From the NCBI RefSeq assembly GCF_002551815.1, contig NZ_NVPR01000016.1, positions 157,705-221,704 of the forward strand: a stretch of 64,000 bases of DNA. The letters are read 5' to 3'. A program made the translations under genes and the position numbers. This DNA comes from Bacillus sp. AFS098217 (GTDB lineage: Bacteria; Bacillota; Bacilli; Bacillales; Bacillaceae_G). The first letter of the stretch is position 1. Each line of letters opens with the position of its first letter. Below the pieces are notes generated by a model. That model searched no databases. It was not told the DNA's origin and was given only the letters and a program-made list of their open reading frames with translations. Shown here piece after piece: positions 21,493 through 33,104 of the stretch.

Positions 21493-23193
21493 ATGAAACA
21501 AAGTATGGTATTTAGTCCTACATTACGTGAAGTGCCAGCAGATGCTGAGATTAAAAGTCATCAATTGCTGCTTCGCGCGGGATTTATGCGTCAAAACGCT
21601 TCTGGTATTTATAGCTTTTTACCACTTGGGCTGAAAGTATTGCATAAAGTAGAACATATTGTTCGTGAAGAAATGGAACGAGCGGGAGCGGTAGAATTAT
21701 TAATGCCAGCATTACAAGCTGCTGAGTTATGGCAAGAATCAGGTCGATGGTATTCTTACGGTTCTGAGTTAATGCGTATGAAAGATCGTAACGATCGTGA
21801 GTTTGCATTAGGAGCAACGCATGAAGAAGTTATTACAGATCTTGTACGTGATGAGATTAAGTCTTACAAAAAGTTACCTTTAACACTATACCAAATCCAA
21901 ACAAAATTCCGTGATGAGCAACGACCACGTTTTGGTTTATTACGCGGAAGAGAATTTTTAATGAAAGATGCGTATTCTTTCCATGCAACACAAGAAAGTT
22001 TAGATGAAGTTTATAACCGTCTATTCCAAGCGTATTCTAATATCTTTGCTCGTTGTGGTTTGAACTTCCGTGCAGTTATTGCTGATTCTGGAGCGATGGG
22101 CGGTAAAGATACTCATGAATTTATGGTGTTATCCGATGTAGGAGAAGATACAATCGCGTATTCTGATACATCTGATTATGCAGCAAATATTGAAATGGCT
22201 CCTGTTGTTGCTTCTTATACAAAGAGCGAGGAAGCGGAAAAAGCGCTTGAAAAAGTAGCAACGCCAGATCAAAAGGCAATTGAAGAAGTATCTACATTCT
22301 TAAACATTGAGCCATCTCAGTGCATTAAATCAATGGTGTTTAAAGTAGATGAAAAATTCGTTGTTGTTCTTGTGCGTGGAGATCATGAAGTAAATGATGT
22401 AAAAGTGAAGAACGTATACGGTGCTTCAGTTGTTGAACTTGCTGCACACGAAGAGGTAAGAAACCTATTAAATTGTGAAGTAGGCTCTTTAGGACCAATT
22501 GGTGTTACAGGTGATGTTGAAGTTATTGCTGACCATGCGATAGCTGCAATTGCAAATGGTTGTTGTGGTGCAAATGAAGAAGGCTTCCACTATGTAAATG
22601 TAAATCCAGAACGTGACTTTAAGGTAAGTCAATATGCAGATTTACGCTTCATTCAAGAAGGAGATCAATCTCCGGATGGAAACGGAACAATTCGTTTTGC
22701 TCGTGGTATTGAAGTAGGACATGTATTTAAATTAGGAACACGCTATAGTGAAGCGATGAATGCCACATTCTTAGATGAAAATGGAAAAATGAAACCACTT
22801 ATCATGGGTTGCTATGGCATTGGTGTTTCTCGTACAGTAGCAGCAATCGCTGAGCAATTTAATGACGAGAATGGTTTAATTTGGCCAAAAGCAGTTGCAC
22901 CGTTCCATGTACATGTAATTCCAGTTAATATGAAATCTGATGCACAGCGTGAAGTGGGCGAAAATATATACAGTTCATTACAGGAGCAAGGTTATGAAGT
23001 ATTATTAGATGATCGTGCAGAGCGTGCAGGTGTTAAATTTGCTGATGCGGATTTATTTGGTCTTCCGGTTCGCGTAACAGTTGGTAAAAAAGCAGATGAA
23101 GGTATTGTAGAAGTGAAAGTACGTGCGACAAACGAATCTGCAGAAGTAAAAGTTGAAGAACTTCACACATATATCGCTAATATTTTAAAATAA
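21493..23193 (+). CDS. proS: prolyl-tRNA synthetase
   Basis: 566 residues, the long bacterial type with an editing insertion. Class II catalytic core motifs are seen around [20 protein letters not shown], the [19 protein letters not shown] motif 2, and a [17 protein letters not shown] motif 3. The YbaK-like editing domain lies between them at about 235-380 and clears mischarged alanine. The C-terminal anticodon domain ends near the stop. Start ATG 21493 follows AGAGGTGCG. Confidence 0.96.
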   Translation: MKQSMVFSPTLREVPADAEIKSHQLLLRAGFMRQNASGIYSFLPLGLKVLHKVEHIVREEMERAGAVELLMPALQAAELWQESGRWYSYGSELMRMKDRNDREFALGATHEEVITDLVRDEIKSYKKLPLTLYQIQTKFRDEQRPRFGLLRGREFLMKDAYSFHATQESLDEVYNRLFQAYSNIFARCGLNFRAVIADSGAMGGKDTHEFMVLSDVGEDTIAYSDTSDYAANIEMAPVVASYTKSEEAEKALEKVATPDQKAIEEVSTFLNIEPSQCIKSMVFKVDEKFVVVLVRGDHEVNDVKVKNVYGASVVELAAHEEVRNLLNCEVGSLGPIGVTGDVEVIADHAIAAIANGCCGANEEGFHYVNVNPERDFKVSQYADLRFIQEGDQSPDGNGTIRFARGIEVGHVFKLGTRYSEAMNATFLDENGKMKPLIMGCYGIGVSRTVAAIAEQFNDENGLIWPKAVAPFHVHVIPVNMKSDAQREVGENIYSSLQEQGYEVLLDDRAERAGVKFADADLFGLPVRVTVGKKADEGIVEVKVRATNESAEVKVEELHTYIANILK

Positions 23194-23195
23194 GA

Positions 23196-23229
23196 AGAGG
23201 TACCTCGTAATGAGGTACTTCTCTTTCTT
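23196..23229 (+). terminator. terminator after proS
   Basis: GTACCTC pairs with GAGGTAC with flanking G-T and A-T pairs; then CTCTTTCTTT. Moderately strong. Confidence 0.65.
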
Positions 23230-23271
23230 TGTAGAGTAAGCTTTTTTTGAGAAGAAGGAATAAACCTTTCT

Positions 23272-23300
23272 TTGCTGAAGGGAGCATTTCAATTTATAAT
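23272..23300 (+). promoter_or_regulatory. sigma-A promoter for polC
   Basis: TTGCTG 23272-23277, 17-nt spacer, TATAAT 23295-23300, 23 nt before the polC start. Confidence 0.65.
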
Positions 23301-23322
23301 AGCAGATGGAAGGAGGTTGCTT

Positions 23323-26300
23323 ATGTCGTTAACAAATGAACAACAAGAGCGATTTCAAATTTTGCTCCAGCAGTTGCAAATACCGGAAGATCTTATCAAT
23401 CAATATTTACAAGGTGGCGGTATTCAGAAGCTAGTTGTTGATAAAGTAAATAAAAGCTGGCATTTTGACTTACAGGTGCCACGTATTTTACCAACAGAAT
23501 TATATGAATTGCTAGAAGCACAGCTCAAGCAGTCATTTTCTCATATTGCAAAAACGTCATTTGCACTAGAAACAGAAAATAAACAGTTTACGGAAGAACA
23601 GGTCAAGGCATATTGGCCACTTTGTACAGAGCGAATTATATTTTCACCTATGTTTGCGTATTTAAAAAAGCAACTTCCGCATGTAAATGGAGTGAAGTTG
23701 TTACTAAATGTGAATAATGAGTTGGAATCTACTGCGTTAAAGAAAAATCTTGCAAAGCCAGTAGGTGATCAATATGAAGTGTTTGGATTTCCGCGTTTTC
23801 AGCTTGAAACCAATATAAAACAGAATGAAGAGGAAGTTCAAAAGTTTCGTGAACAGACGCAGCAAGAGGATCGTCAGCGTGTGATACAAGCTATGGAAGA
23901 AATGGCCAAGAAGCAAACTGAAGAAAGCGACGTTGTACATGAAGGACCAATTGTACTTGGTTACCTCATTAAGTCTGATGAAGAAATTACGCCGCTGCGC
24001 GAAATCCAAGATGAAGAAAGACGAAAAACGGTCCAAGGTTATGTCTTCCATGTGGAAACAAAAGAACTTCGTAGTGGACGTACGTTATTAACGTTAAAAA
24101 TAACAGATTATACGAATTCCATTATGATAAAAATGTTCTCACGTGATAAAGAAGATATTCCGTTGCTGCAATCCTTGAAAAAAGGAATGTGGATAAAAGC
24201 GCGAGGTTCGGTTCAAAATGATACGTTTGTTCGTGATCTAGTTATGATTGCAAACGATATTAACGAAATAACAGGACCTTCTCGTAAAGATAAAGCGCCT
24301 GAAGGAGAAAAACGAGTAGAGCTTCACCTACACACACCAATGAGTCAAATGGATGCTGTTACCTCAGTATCTAAACTTGTTGCGCAAGCTGGAAAATGGG
24401 GACATGAAGCGATTGCTGTTACAGACCATGCTGTTGCACAATCATTCCCAGAAGCATATTCTGCAGGGAAAAAAGCCGGCATAAAAGTCATTTATGGAGT
24501 GGAAGCAAACTTAGTAAATGACGGTGTCCCAATTGCCTATAACGAAGAACACAGGTTGCTTGCCGATGAAACATACGTTGTCTTTGACGTCGAAACGACA
24601 GGGTTATCGGCTGTGTATGATACTGTTATTGAATTAGCAGCAGTAAAAGTCAAAGGCGGTGAAATTATTGATCGCTTTGAATCTTTTGCGAATCCACATC
24701 AACCGCTATCAGCTACGATTATTGAGTTAACTGGTATTACAGATGACATGTTGACTGATGCGCCAGAAGTAGGAGAAGTATTTGAAAAGTTTGAAGCGTG
24801 GATGGGTGATCATACACTTGTTGCCCATAACGCAAGTTTTGATATGGGATTCATAAATGTAGGATTTAAGAAATGTGGCTTAGACAAGCCTAAAAACCCA
24901 GTTATTGATACATTAGAGTTAGCTAGGTTCTTATTCCCAGAAATGAAGAATCATCGCTTAAATACGATGTGTAAAAAACTCGACATTGAATTAACGCAAC
25001 ATCACCGTGCGATTTATGATACGGAAGCAACGGGATATTTACTTGTAAAAATGTTGAAAGATGCCATTGAAAAGGGTTTTGAATATCACGATCAATTAAA
25101 TGATAGCATGGGACAAGGTGATGCGTATAAACGTGGAAGGCCGAGTCATGTCACTTTGCTTGCAACATCCGATGAAGGTTTGAAAAATTTATACAAACTT
25201 GTTTCATATTCACATATCAATTATTTCTACCGTGTACCACGAGTACCAAGATCATTATTAAAAAAATATCGAGAAGGTATATTAGTTGGTACAGCTTGTG
25301 ATAAAGGTGAAGTTTTTGAAGCAATGATGCAAAAGGCTCCTGAAGAGGTAGAGGAAATTGCACAGTTCTATGATTACATTGAGGTTATGCCTCCAGTGGT
25401 GTTGGGTCATTTAGTAGAGCGTGAGTTAGTTCGAGATGAAGGACAATTAAAAACAATCATTTCTAATTTAGTAAAATTGGGTGAAACATTAGGTAAACCA
25501 GTTGTTGCTACAGGAAATGTACATTATCTTGATCCAGAAGATGCAATGTACCGTAAAATTTTAGTAAGCTCACAGGGCGGGGCAAACCCATTAAATCGTC
25601 ATTCATTGCCACCTGTATATTTTCGCACAACAGATGAAATGCTAGATTGCTTCTCGTTCTTAGGAGAAGAGAAAGCAAAAGAAATTGTTGTAGCCAATAC
25701 ACAAAAGATTGCATCATTGATTGGTGACGTTCATCCAGTAAAAGATGATTTGTACACACCGAAAATTGAAGGAGCAGACGACGAAACGCGTGATATGAGT
25801 TATAAAATGGCGCGTAGCATTTATGGGGAAGAGCTACCAGAAATCGTAGAAGCCCGTCTGGAAAAAGAATTAAAAAGTATCATTGGACATGGATTTGCCG
25901 TTATCTACTTAATTTCACATAAGCTTGTGAAAAAGTCGCTTGTAGATGGTTATCTTGTAGGTTCGCGTGGATCGGTGGGGTCATCATTCGTTGCGACAAT
26001 GATGGAGATTACAGAAGTAAATCCATTACCTCCGCATTATGTATGTCCGAAGTGTAAGCAATCAGAGTTCTTCAATGACGGTTCTGTAGGTTCTGGTTTT
26101 GATTTACCTGATAAGGAGTGTCCAACATGTAATATTCCATATGTAAAAGATGGACATGATATTCCGTTCGAAACGTTCCTTGGTTTTAAAGGAGATAAGG
26201 TACCGGATATCGATTTGAACTTCTCCGGAGAATACCAACCACGTGCCCATAACTATACGAAAGTACTGTTTGGTGAGGATTATGTATATCGTGCTGGAAC

Positions 26301-27624
26301 AATTGGTACGGTTGCGGAGAAAACAGCTTATGGTTATGTAAAAGGCTATGCCAATGATCATAATTTAACCATTCGGAATGCTGAGGTTGATCGTCTTGTC
26401 GCCGGTTGCACAGGGGTAAAACGTACAACAGGACAGCATCCAGGTGGAATTATCGTTGTGCCAGATTACATGGATATTTTTGATTTTTCACCGATTCAAT
26501 TCCCTGCCGATTCGGTAGGAGCGGAGTGGAGAACGACACACTTTGACTTCCACTCTATTCATGATAATTTATTAAAACTGGATATTCTGGGACACGATGA
26601 TCCGACCGTTATTCGTATGCTGCAAGATTTAAGTGGCGTGGATCCGAAAACAATACCAACAGATGATCCAGAAGTAATGAAAATCTTCTCTGGTCCAGAA
26701 TCGTTAGGTGTAACAGAAGAGCAAATTAATTGTAAAACAGGTACACTTGGCATTCCGGAGTTTGGTACGAAATTCGTAAGGCAGATGTTAGAGGAAACAA
26801 AGCCAACGACATTCTCGGAGCTTGTCCAAATTTCTGGACTATCCCACGGTACAGACGTATGGCTTGGTAATGCGAATGAATTGATTTACAACGGTACATG
26901 TACACTAAGCGAAGTTATCGGTTGTCGTGATGATATTATGGTTTATCTGATTTACCAAGGATTAGATCCATCTTTAGCATTTAAAATCATGGAATCGGTA
27001 CGTAAAGGTAAAGGTGTACCGGAAGAATGGGAAGAGGAAATGCGCAATAACAATGTACCTGGTTGGTATATTGATTCTTGTAAAAAGATTAAGTACATGT
27101 TCCCTAAGGCACATGCGGCAGCTTATGTACTAATGGCTGTACGTATAGCGTACTTCAAAGTACATTTTGCACTTCTATTCTATGCAGCATACTTTACAGT
27201 ACGTGCAGATGACTTTGATGTAGAGGCAATGGTAAAAGGGTCAGCGTCAATCCGTGCGAGAATTGATGAAATTGCACAAAAAGGATTGGATGCTTCTCCT
27301 AAAGAGAAGAGTTTATTAACGGTATTAGAAATGACGCTTGAAATGTGCGAACGTGGTTATTCATTCCAAAAAGTTGATTTATATCGTTCGCATGCATCGG
27401 ACTTTATTATTGATGGAGATACGTTGATTCCTCCATTTAATGCAATACCTGGTCTTGGTACAAATGCAGCCATAAGTATTGTTGAAGCACGTGAAAATGG
27501 TGAGTTTTTATCAAAAGAAGATTTACAACAGCGCAGTAAGGTTTCTAAAACAATTATTGAGTATTTAGATAGTCAAGGTTGTTTAGGTGATTTGCCAGAT
27601 CAAAACCAATTGTCACTGTTCTAG
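23323..27624 (+). CDS. polC: DNA polymerase III alpha subunit, Gram-positive PolC type
   Basis: 1433 residues. Main replicative polymerase with built-in proofreading. In order: an N-terminal domain, an OB fold (about 240-330), a PHP domain ([14 protein letters not shown]) interrupted by a DnaQ-like exonuclease with [11 protein letters not shown] and [12 protein letters not shown]-type motifs (about 420-590). Next come the zinc-binding cysteines (YVCPKCK, KECPTCN) and the palm with PDIDLNF. The C-terminus ends with QNQLSLF, a sliding-clamp binding motif. The ribosome site GGAAGGAGG fixes ATG 23323. The upstream in-frame TTG (23272) is part of the promoter. Confidence 0.97.
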   Translation: MSLTNEQQERFQILLQQLQIPEDLINQYLQGGGIQKLVVDKVNKSWHFDLQVPRILPTELYELLEAQLKQSFSHIAKTSFALETENKQFTEEQVKAYWPLCTERIIFSPMFAYLKKQLPHVNGVKLLLNVNNELESTALKKNLAKPVGDQYEVFGFPRFQLETNIKQNEEEVQKFREQTQQEDRQRVIQAMEEMAKKQTEESDVVHEGPIVLGYLIKSDEEITPLREIQDEERRKTVQGYVFHVETKELRSGRTLLTLKITDYTNSIMIKMFSRDKEDIPLLQSLKKGMWIKARGSVQNDTFVRDLVMIANDINEITGPSRKDKAPEGEKRVELHLHTPMSQMDAVTSVSKLVAQAGKWGHEAIAVTDHAVAQSFPEAYSAGKKAGIKVIYGVEANLVNDGVPIAYNEEHRLLADETYVVFDVETTGLSAVYDTVIELAAVKVKGGEIIDRFESFANPHQPLSATIIELTGITDDMLTDAPEVGEVFEKFEAWMGDHTLVAHNASFDMGFINVGFKKCGLDKPKNPVIDTLELARFLFPEMKNHRLNTMCKKLDIELTQHHRAIYDTEATGYLLVKMLKDAIEKGFEYHDQLNDSMGQGDAYKRGRPSHVTLLATSDEGLKNLYKLVSYSHINYFYRVPRVPRSLLKKYREGILVGTACDKGEVFEAMMQKAPEEVEEIAQFYDYIEVMPPVVLGHLVERELVRDEGQLKTIISNLVKLGETLGKPVVATGNVHYLDPEDAMYRKILVSSQGGANPLNRHSLPPVYFRTTDEMLDCFSFLGEEKAKEIVVANTQKIASLIGDVHPVKDDLYTPKIEGADDETRDMSYKMARSIYGEELPEIVEARLEKELKSIIGHGFAVIYLISHKLVKKSLVDGYLVGSRGSVGSSFVATMMEITEVNPLPPHYVCPKCKQSEFFNDGSVGSGFDLPDKECPTCNIPYVKDGHDIPFETFLGFKGDKVPDIDLNFSGEYQPRAHNYTKVLFGEDYVYRAGTIGTVAEKTAYGYVKGYANDHNLTIRNAEVDRLVAGCTGVKRTTGQHPGGIIVVPDYMDIFDFSPIQFPADSVGAEWRTTHFDFHSIHDNLLKLDILGHDDPTVIRMLQDLSGVDPKTIPTDDPEVMKIFSGPESLGVTEEQINCKTGTLGIPEFGTKFVRQMLEETKPTTFSELVQISGLSHGTDVWLGNANELIYNGTCTLSEVIGCRDDIMVYLIYQGLDPSLAFKIMESVRKGKGVPEEWEEEMRNNNVPGWYIDSCKKIKYMFPKAHAAAYVLMAVRIAYFKVHFALLFYAAYFTVRADDFDVEAMVKGSASIRARIDEIAQKGLDASPKEKSLLTVLEMTLEMCERGYSFQKVDLYRSHASDFIIDGDTLIPPFNAIPGLGTNAAISIVEARENGEFLSKEDLQQRSKVSKTIIEYLDSQGCLGDLPDQNQLSLF

Positions 27625-27640
27625 TGGACTGGAAAAGTCT

Positions 27641-27669
27641 TTGCAAATCGGGATTTGCTATGGTATACT
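27641..27669 (+). promoter_or_regulatory. strong promoter for the rimP-nusA-infB operon
   Basis: TTGCAA 27641-27646, 17-nt spacer, TATACT 27664-27669, with TG at 27661-27662 (extended -10). The predicted start is near 27676, giving a leader of about 285 nt. Confidence 0.7.
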
Positions 27670-27675
27670 ATTAAC

Positions 27676-27960
27676 CGAGATAACCATGTCATGTATATTT
27701 TGCAAAAAAAAGAGTGGGGAAACCCACTCTTTCGTGTTACTATCTATGTTTTATCTACGTATGTAGGTGGGACATTTCTGTCGTATATACATATTTTGTT
27801 ACAAGTTTTACTTCTTAAATTTGGTAATACTAAGACAGATATTCCCTGCTTAACAGCAGGGGCTTTTGTTAGCTAACGAGAAAGAATGAGATAGACCGTT
27901 TTATAATGAGGCGGAGTTTTTTCTTTCAAATGGTACATGGCGGCAGGAAGGAGGCTGTTT
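27676..27960 (+). promoter_or_regulatory. long leader of rimP-nusA operon with terminator-like hairpin
   Basis: Two strong hairpins lie in this 285-nt non-coding leader. The first, AAAGAGTGGG 27709-27718 with CCCACTCTTT 27723-27732, is closed by a GAAA tetraloop and has no U tract on this strand. The second, CCCTGCT 27844-27850 with AGCAGGG 27855-27861, is followed by GCTTTTGTT, an interrupted U tract typical of weak terminators. NusA in B. subtilis is reported to limit its own operon through NusA-stimulated termination in the leader. The same mechanism is plausible here. Confidence 0.55.
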
Positions 27961-28431
27961 ATGGATAAGAAAGTCACAGAAGTTGTTGAAGCACTTGCGC
28001 AGCCGATTGTTGAAGAGTTAAATCTTGAACTTGTAGATGTAGAATATGTGAAAGAAGGAAAAGACTGGTTCCTACGCGTATTCATCGATTCTGAGACAGG
28101 AGTAGACATTGAAGAATGCGGTGCGGTAAGTGAACGTTTAAGCGAAGCTTTAGATAAAGAGGATCCAATTCCTCATCTTTACTTTTTGGATGTATCATCT
28201 CCTGGAGCGGAACGCCCATTAAAGAAAGAAAAAGACTTCCAGCAAGCGGTAGGAAAGCAAGTGGCAATTAAAACATATGAGCCGATTGATGGTGAAAAGA
28301 TGTTTGAAGGAAAGCTACTTTCCTATGATGGTACAACAATTACATTACTATTAACAATTAAAACACGTAAAAAAGAAATCCAAATTCCAATGGACAAAGT
28401 TGCGAATGCGCGACTTGCTGTTACGTTTTAG
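27961..28431 (+). CDS. rimP: ribosome maturation factor RimP
   Basis: 156 residues. Needed for maturation of the 30S subunit. It has the two-domain RimP pattern with [34 protein letters not shown] and the SH3-like C-terminus. The frame is open to 27937, but GAAGGAGG (27947-27954) fits ATG 27961. First gene of the nusA-infB operon; nusA starts 17 nt downstream. Confidence 0.96.
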   Translation: MDKKVTEVVEALAQPIVEELNLELVDVEYVKEGKDWFLRVFIDSETGVDIEECGAVSERLSEALDKEDPIPHLYFLDVSSPGAERPLKKEKDFQQAVGKQVAIKTYEPIDGEKMFEGKLLSYDGTTITLLLTIKTRKKEIQIPMDKVANARLAVTF

Positions 28432-28448
28432 TAAGAAGGGGGATCTTC

Positions 28449-29549
28449 ATGAGCACTGAGTTGTTAGATGCTTTGCTCGTATTAGAATCAGAAAAAGGTA
28501 TTAGCAAAGATATTATTATTGATGCGATTGAAGCAGCTTTAATCTCTGCTTATAAACGCAATTTTAACCAAGCACAAAACGTTCGTGTTAGCTTTAACCC
28601 AGAAGTGGGAACAATTCAAGTTTTAGCACGTAAAGATGTTGTTGATAATGTGTTTGACCCACGTCTTGAAATCTCTGTAGAAGAAGCAAGACAAATTAAT
28701 CCAAACTATCAAGATGGCGATGTACTAGAAATTGAAGTAACGCCAAAAGATTTCGGTCGTATTGCAGCACAAACTGCGAAACAAGTTGTAACACAACGTG
28801 TACGTGAAGCAGAACGCGGTGTTATTTATTCAGAATTTAGTGATCGTGAAGAAGACATCATGGTGGGTATTGTACAACGTCAAGATGCTCGTTTCATTTA
28901 CGTAAGCTTAGGAAAAGTAGAAGCTTTATTACCTGTAAGCGAACAAATGCCGAACGAACAATATAAGCCGCATGATCGTATTCGCGTTTTTATTACAAAA
29001 GTAGAAAAAACAACAAAAGGACCACAAATTTACGTATCACGTACACACCCAGGTCTTTTAAAACGTTTATTCGAAATTGAAGTTCCAGAAATTTATGATG
29101 GAACTGTAGAAATTCGTTCCGTAGCACGTGAAGCGGGCGATCGTTCTAAAATTTCTGTATATGCAGAGAATATCGATGTTGATCCAGTAGGTTCTTGCGT
29201 AGGGCCAAAAGGACAACGTGTACAACGCATCGTAGATGAGCTAAAAGGTGAAAAAATTGATATTGTTCGCTGGTCAAGTGATCCAGTTGAATATGTAGCG
29301 AACGCTTTAAGTCCATCACAAGTTGTATCAGTACTTGTGAATGAAGAGGAAAAAGCAACAACTGTTGTTGTTCCAGACCACCAGCTTTCATTAGCAATTG
29401 GTAAACGTGGACAAAATGCACGTCTTGCAGCTAAATTAACAGGCTGGAAAATTGATATTAAAAGCGAGTCTGATGCGAAACAACTTGGGATTGTAACAGA
29501 AGAAGACAACATGATCGCATTCGATTCAATTGAAGACGAAATCGAATAG
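28449..29549 (+). CDS. nusA: transcription termination/antitermination protein NusA
   Basis: 366 residues, the short Gram-positive form without the C-terminal acidic repeats of E. coli. An N-terminal RNA-polymerase-binding domain (1-125) is followed by S1 (about 135-200) and two KH domains, with VGSCVGPKGQRVQRIVDEL and LAIGKRGQNARLAAKLTGW. Start ATG 28449 follows AAGGGGGATC. It may control its own operon through the leader upstream of rimP. Confidence 0.97.
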   Translation: MSTELLDALLVLESEKGISKDIIIDAIEAALISAYKRNFNQAQNVRVSFNPEVGTIQVLARKDVVDNVFDPRLEISVEEARQINPNYQDGDVLEIEVTPKDFGRIAAQTAKQVVTQRVREAERGVIYSEFSDREEDIMVGIVQRQDARFIYVSLGKVEALLPVSEQMPNEQYKPHDRIRVFITKVEKTTKGPQIYVSRTHPGLLKRLFEIEVPEIYDGTVEIRSVAREAGDRSKISVYAENIDVDPVGSCVGPKGQRVQRIVDELKGEKIDIVRWSSDPVEYVANALSPSQVVSVLVNEEEKATTVVVPDHQLSLAIGKRGQNARLAAKLTGWKIDIKSESDAKQLGIVTEEDNMIAFDSIEDEIE

Positions 29550-29560
29550 AGGTGATGAGT

Positions 29561-29833
29561 GTGAGCAATCGAAAAGTTCCGTTACGAAAATGCGTCGCAA
29601 CGCAAGAAATGAAATCAAAACGAGAGCTCGTTCGCATTGTTCGTTCCAAAGAGGGCGAAGTGTCCATTGATTTAACTGGAAAGAAATCAGGACGCGGTGC
29701 ATATTTGTCAAAAGACAAAGAATGCATTATTCAAGCGCAGAAGAAAAATATTTTGGAACATCATCTAAAAGCGAAGATCGACAGTTCTCTGTACGAAGAG
29801 CTTCTTGAGCTTGTTGAGAAGGAGTCGAAATAA
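29561..29833 (+). CDS. ylxR: YlxR (RnpM-like) RNA-binding protein
   Basis: 90 residues. Member of the YlxR family always found after nusA; family members bind RNA and have been linked to RNase P. It shows the conserved PLRKCVATQEMKSKRELVR and SGRGAYLS segments. In-frame GTG 29552 and ATG 29555 overlap the ribosome site AGAGGTG (29548-29554), so GTG 29561 is the likelier start. Confidence 0.9.
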   Translation: MSNRKVPLRKCVATQEMKSKRELVRIVRSKEGEVSIDLTGKKSGRGAYLSKDKECIIQAQKKNILEHHLKAKIDSSLYEELLELVEKESK

Positions 29834-30145
29834 GTGTCCGATTGGAAATCGTTTTTAGGGCTAGCAAACCGCGCCCGAAAAATTATTTCGGGTGAAGAAC
29901 TCGTTTTAAAGGAAGTACGAAGTGGCAAGGCGAAGTTGGTATTGCTTTCTGAAGATGCGTCAGCGAACACTACAAAACGCATCACTGATAAGACCACGTA
30001 CTACAACATACCAATGAGAAAAGTCGAAAATCGACAACAATTAGGGCATGCGATTGGGAGAGACGAGCGAGTCGTTGTAGCTGTGTTAGATGAGGGCTTT
30101 GCGAAAAAGCTGCGTAGCATGCTCGATACAACTTACCGGGGGTGA
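29834..30145 (+). CDS. ylxQ: L7Ae-family ribosomal protein YlxQ
   Basis: 103 residues, L7Ae/L30e fold that binds kink-turn [25 protein letters not shown] is the family opening. The start is GTG 29834, directly after the ylxR stop, with AAGGAG at 29819-29824. Sits between ylxR and infB as in other bacilli. Confidence 0.9.
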   Translation: MSDWKSFLGLANRARKIISGEELVLKEVRSGKAKLVLLSEDASANTTKRITDKTTYYNIPMRKVENRQQLGHAIGRDERVVVAVLDEGFAKKLRSMLDTTYRG

Positions 30146-30149
30146 AGGT

Positions 30150-32216
30150 ATGAGTAAAATTCGAGTGTATGAATATGCAAAGAAGCACAATATCTCAAGT
30201 AAAGACATTATTACAAAACTAAAAGAAATGAATATCGAGGTTTCGAATCATATGACAATGTTAGACGATGAAGTAGTAAACAAATTAGATAATCAATATA
30301 ATACTGGAACAGAAAAACCTTCTGTTGCAGATGAGTTTGAAGTAGAAGAAAAAGTTGTTCGCAGTAAAAAGAACAGCAATAAGAAAAAGAAAAAAGGCAA
30401 AGGAAATGAAGACAAACGTCAAGAAAACTTTGCTGGAAGACAACAAACACCAGTTGTAGAAACACCAGATAAAATTACTTTTTCTGGAACACTTACAGTA
30501 GGTGATCTTGCTAAAAAACTAAGCAAAGAGCCATCTGAGCTTATTAAAAAGCTCTTTATGCTAGGTATTATGGCTACAATTAATCAAGATTTAGATAAAG
30601 ATACAATTGAGCTACTTGCTAGTGATTACGGTATTGAAGTAGAAGAAGAAGTAATTGTAAGTGAGACTGAGTTTGAAACATTCATCGACGAGCAAGACGA
30701 TGAAGAAAACTTAAAAGAGCGTCCAGCTGTTGTTACAATTATGGGACACGTTGACCATGGTAAAACAACATTACTTGATTCTATCCGTAATTCAAAAGTA
30801 ACTGCTGGCGAAGCTGGTGGAATCACACAGCACATTGGTGCATACCAAGTTGAAGTAAATGACAAGAAAATTACATTCTTAGATACACCAGGTCACGCGG
30901 CATTTACAACGATGCGTGCTCGTGGTGCACAAGTAACAGATATTACAATTCTTGTTGTAGCGGCAGATGACGGTGTTATGCCACAAACAGTAGAAGCAAT
31001 TAACCATGCGAAAGCAGCAGGAGTACCGATTATTGTTGCTGTGAATAAGATGGATAAACCAGCAGCAAATCCAGACCGTGTAATGCAAGAGTTAACAGAG
31101 TACGAATTAGTTCCAGAAGCTTGGGGCGGCGACACAATTTTCGTACCAATCTCTGCAATTCAAGGCGAAGGAATTGACAACTTATTAGAAATGATTCTAC
31201 TTGTAAGTGAAGTAGAAGAATATAAAGCAAATCCAAACCGTTATGCAACTGGTACTGTAATCGAAGCACAGCTTGATAAAGGTAAAGGAACAATCGCAAC
31301 ATTACTTGTACAAAATGGTACACTTCGAGTAGGAGATCCAATTGTTGTTGGAACATCATTCGGGCGTGTTCGTGCGATGGTAAGTGATATTGGCCGTCGT
31401 GTGAAAGTTGCTGGTCCATCTACTCCTGTTGAAATTACAGGTTTAAATGAAGTTCCACAAGCAGGCGATCGCTTCATGGCATTTGCTGATGAGAAGAAAG
31501 CACGCCAAATTGGTGAATCACGTGCACAGCAAGCATTACTTGCACAGCGCGGTGAAAAATCTAAATTAAGCCTTGAAGATTTATTCCAACAAATCCAAGA
31601 AGGCGAAATGAAAGAAATTAACCTAATTGTGAAAGCAGACGTACAAGGTTCTGTAGAAGCAATGGCAGCATCACTTCGTAAGATTGATGTTGAAGGTGTA
31701 AAAGTAAAAATCATCCATACAGGCGTAGGTGCAATTACAGAATCTGATATTATTTTAGCTTCTGCATCTAATGCAATTGTAATTGGATTTAACGTACGTC
31801 CAGATGTGAACGCAAAACGTACAGCTGAGTTAGAAAACGTTGATATTCGCTTACACCGTATCATTTACAAAGTAATCGAGGAAATCGAGGCAGCAATGCA
31901 AGGTATGCTTGATCCAGAATTCGAAGAAAAAGTAATTGGTCAAGCGGAAGTTCGTCAAACGTTCAAAGTAACAAAAGTTGGAACAATCGCTGGATGTTAT
32001 GTAACAGACGGTAAAATTACACGTGATAGCGGCGTACGTATTATCCGTGATGGCGTAGTAATTTATGAAGGACAACTTGATACGTTAAAACGTTTCAAAG
32101 ACGATGTAAAAGAAGTTGCACAAAACTATGAATGTGGTATTACAATTGAGAAATACAACGATCTTAAAGAAGGGGACATCATTGAAGCGTACATTATGGA
32201 AGAAGTGAAGCGATGA
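30150..32216 (+). CDS. infB: translation initiation factor IF-2
   Basis: 688 residues. GTPase that places initiator tRNA on the 30S subunit and promotes subunit joining. A short N-terminal helical domain and a Lys-rich linker (about 70-100, [13 protein letters not shown]) lead to the G domain. The G domain has GHVDHGKTT at 199-207, DTPGHAAF and NKMD. Domains II, III and IV follow, with the C-terminal tRNA-binding [20 protein letters not shown] region. The frame extends upstream into ylxQ, but GGGGGTGAAGG fits ATG 30150. Confidence 0.97.
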   Translation: MSKIRVYEYAKKHNISSKDIITKLKEMNIEVSNHMTMLDDEVVNKLDNQYNTGTEKPSVADEFEVEEKVVRSKKNSNKKKKKGKGNEDKRQENFAGRQQTPVVETPDKITFSGTLTVGDLAKKLSKEPSELIKKLFMLGIMATINQDLDKDTIELLASDYGIEVEEEVIVSETEFETFIDEQDDEENLKERPAVVTIMGHVDHGKTTLLDSIRNSKVTAGEAGGITQHIGAYQVEVNDKKITFLDTPGHAAFTTMRARGAQVTDITILVVAADDGVMPQTVEAINHAKAAGVPIIVAVNKMDKPAANPDRVMQELTEYELVPEAWGGDTIFVPISAIQGEGIDNLLEMILLVSEVEEYKANPNRYATGTVIEAQLDKGKGTIATLLVQNGTLRVGDPIVVGTSFGRVRAMVSDIGRRVKVAGPSTPVEITGLNEVPQAGDRFMAFADEKKARQIGESRAQQALLAQRGEKSKLSLEDLFQQIQEGEMKEINLIVKADVQGSVEAMAASLRKIDVEGVKVKIIHTGVGAITESDIILASASNAIVIGFNVRPDVNAKRTAELENVDIRLHRIIYKVIEEIEAAMQGMLDPEFEEKVIGQAEVRQTFKVTKVGTIAGCYVTDGKITRDSGVRIIRDGVVIYEGQLDTLKRFKDDVKEVAQNYECGITIEKYNDLKEGDIIEAYIMEEVKR

Positions 32217-32494
32217 TTATCGCTTCACTCTCGTTCGAATGTATAATTTATGATGTGCATTCTTTAAAAGAGAAACGAGCAATTTTACAACGTGTGTTAA
32301 CTCGTGTGAAACAGCGTTACAATGTGGCTGTTTCTGAAGTAGGACACCAAGATGTATGGCAACGTACAGAAATTGCAATTGTTTCCGTATCCTCAAATCG
32401 TGTTGTCTGCGAGAAAGAAATGAATCGTGTACTTGAGTACATTGATTCATTTCCTGAGATTGAACGTACGATAACGCAATTGGAATGGTATTGA
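32213..32494 (+). CDS. ylxP: YlxP family protein (DUF503)
   Basis: 93 residues. The function is not established; the family is co-encoded with infB and rbfA and is suspected to help ribosome assembly. It shows the conserved [21 protein letters not shown] and [16 protein letters not shown]. The ATGA overlap with infB (32213-32216) implies translational coupling. Confidence 0.9.
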   Translation: MIIASLSFECIIYDVHSLKEKRAILQRVLTRVKQRYNVAVSEVGHQDVWQRTEIAIVSVSSNRVVCEKEMNRVLEYIDSFPEIERTITQLEWY

Positions 32495-32509
32495 ATGAGG
32501 TGAATAGTT

Positions 32510-32866
32510 ATGAAACTACGTGCGAACCGTGTGGGCGAGCAAATGAAAAAAGAATTAGGCGACATCATTAGTCGTAAAATTAAAGACCCACGTGTTGGAT
32601 TTGTTACAGTAACAGATGTACAAGTGAGTGGAGATTTACAAATTGCTAAAGTATATATTTCTGTTTTAGGAGACGAAGAGCAGAAAGAAAATACATTAAA
32701 GGGTTTAGCGAAAGCGAAAGGCTTTATTCGTTCAGAAATTGGCCAACGTATTCGTCTTCGTAAAACACCGGAGATTTCCTTTGAATTTGATGAGTCTATC
32801 GGATATGGTCATCGAATTGATACACTTTTACATGAAATTAATAAAGACGGTAAACGTGAAGAATAA
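32510..32866 (+). CDS. rbfA: 30S ribosome-binding factor A
   Basis: 118 residues. KH-type cold-shock protein that assists 16S rRNA 5'-end maturation. Family features are [43 protein letters not shown] and [16 protein letters not shown]. Start ATG 32510 follows AATGAGGTG. It is the last gene before a strong terminator, so truB is likely transcribed separately. Confidence 0.96.
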   Translation: MKLRANRVGEQMKKELGDIISRKIKDPRVGFVTVTDVQVSGDLQIAKVYISVLGDEEQKENTLKGLAKAKGFIRSEIGQRIRLRKTPEISFEFDESIGYGHRIDTLLHEINKDGKREE

Positions 32867-32894
32867 TGGATAGACATTTGTCTATCCATTTTTT
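32865..32894 (+). terminator. terminator after rbfA
   Basis: AATGGATAGACA 32865-32876 pairs with TGTCTATCCATT 32879-32890, followed by a T tract. Confidence 0.92.
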
Positions 32895-33061
32895 CAATGG
32901 AAAGTAAGTTTTGCATACAAGTGTGCGTGTTCAAAAAAGAAGGTAAAGAGCGCCGAGCAGTTTGAGGTACAGGAGCTAGGAGGATATGAAGTGTAGATGG
33001 ACCTACATGTCTACTGGACTGGCAATGTAACGAAGAAATGCTATAGCTATCCTTACCTGAC

Positions 33062-33090
33062 TTTCTGAACATCATCTACAAAAGTATAAT
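33062..33090 (+). promoter_or_regulatory. possible promoter for truB-ribF
   Basis: A perfect TATAAT at 33085-33090 lies 15 nt before truB. The -35 is poor (TTTCTG, 17 nt upstream). A start here would leave a very short leader. Confidence 0.4.
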
Positions 33091-33104
33091 GATGAGGTGA
33101 ACAT

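Noticed and set aside
27655-27876. 73-codon open frame in the rimP leader
   Set aside because: Overlaps the promoter and both leader hairpins, has no ribosome site, and the translation shows no coding character.
31241-31864. 207-codon minus-strand open frame
   Set aside because: Lies wholly opposite infB, has Ser/Thr/Ile-rich low-information translation and no ribosome site; a shadow of the real gene.
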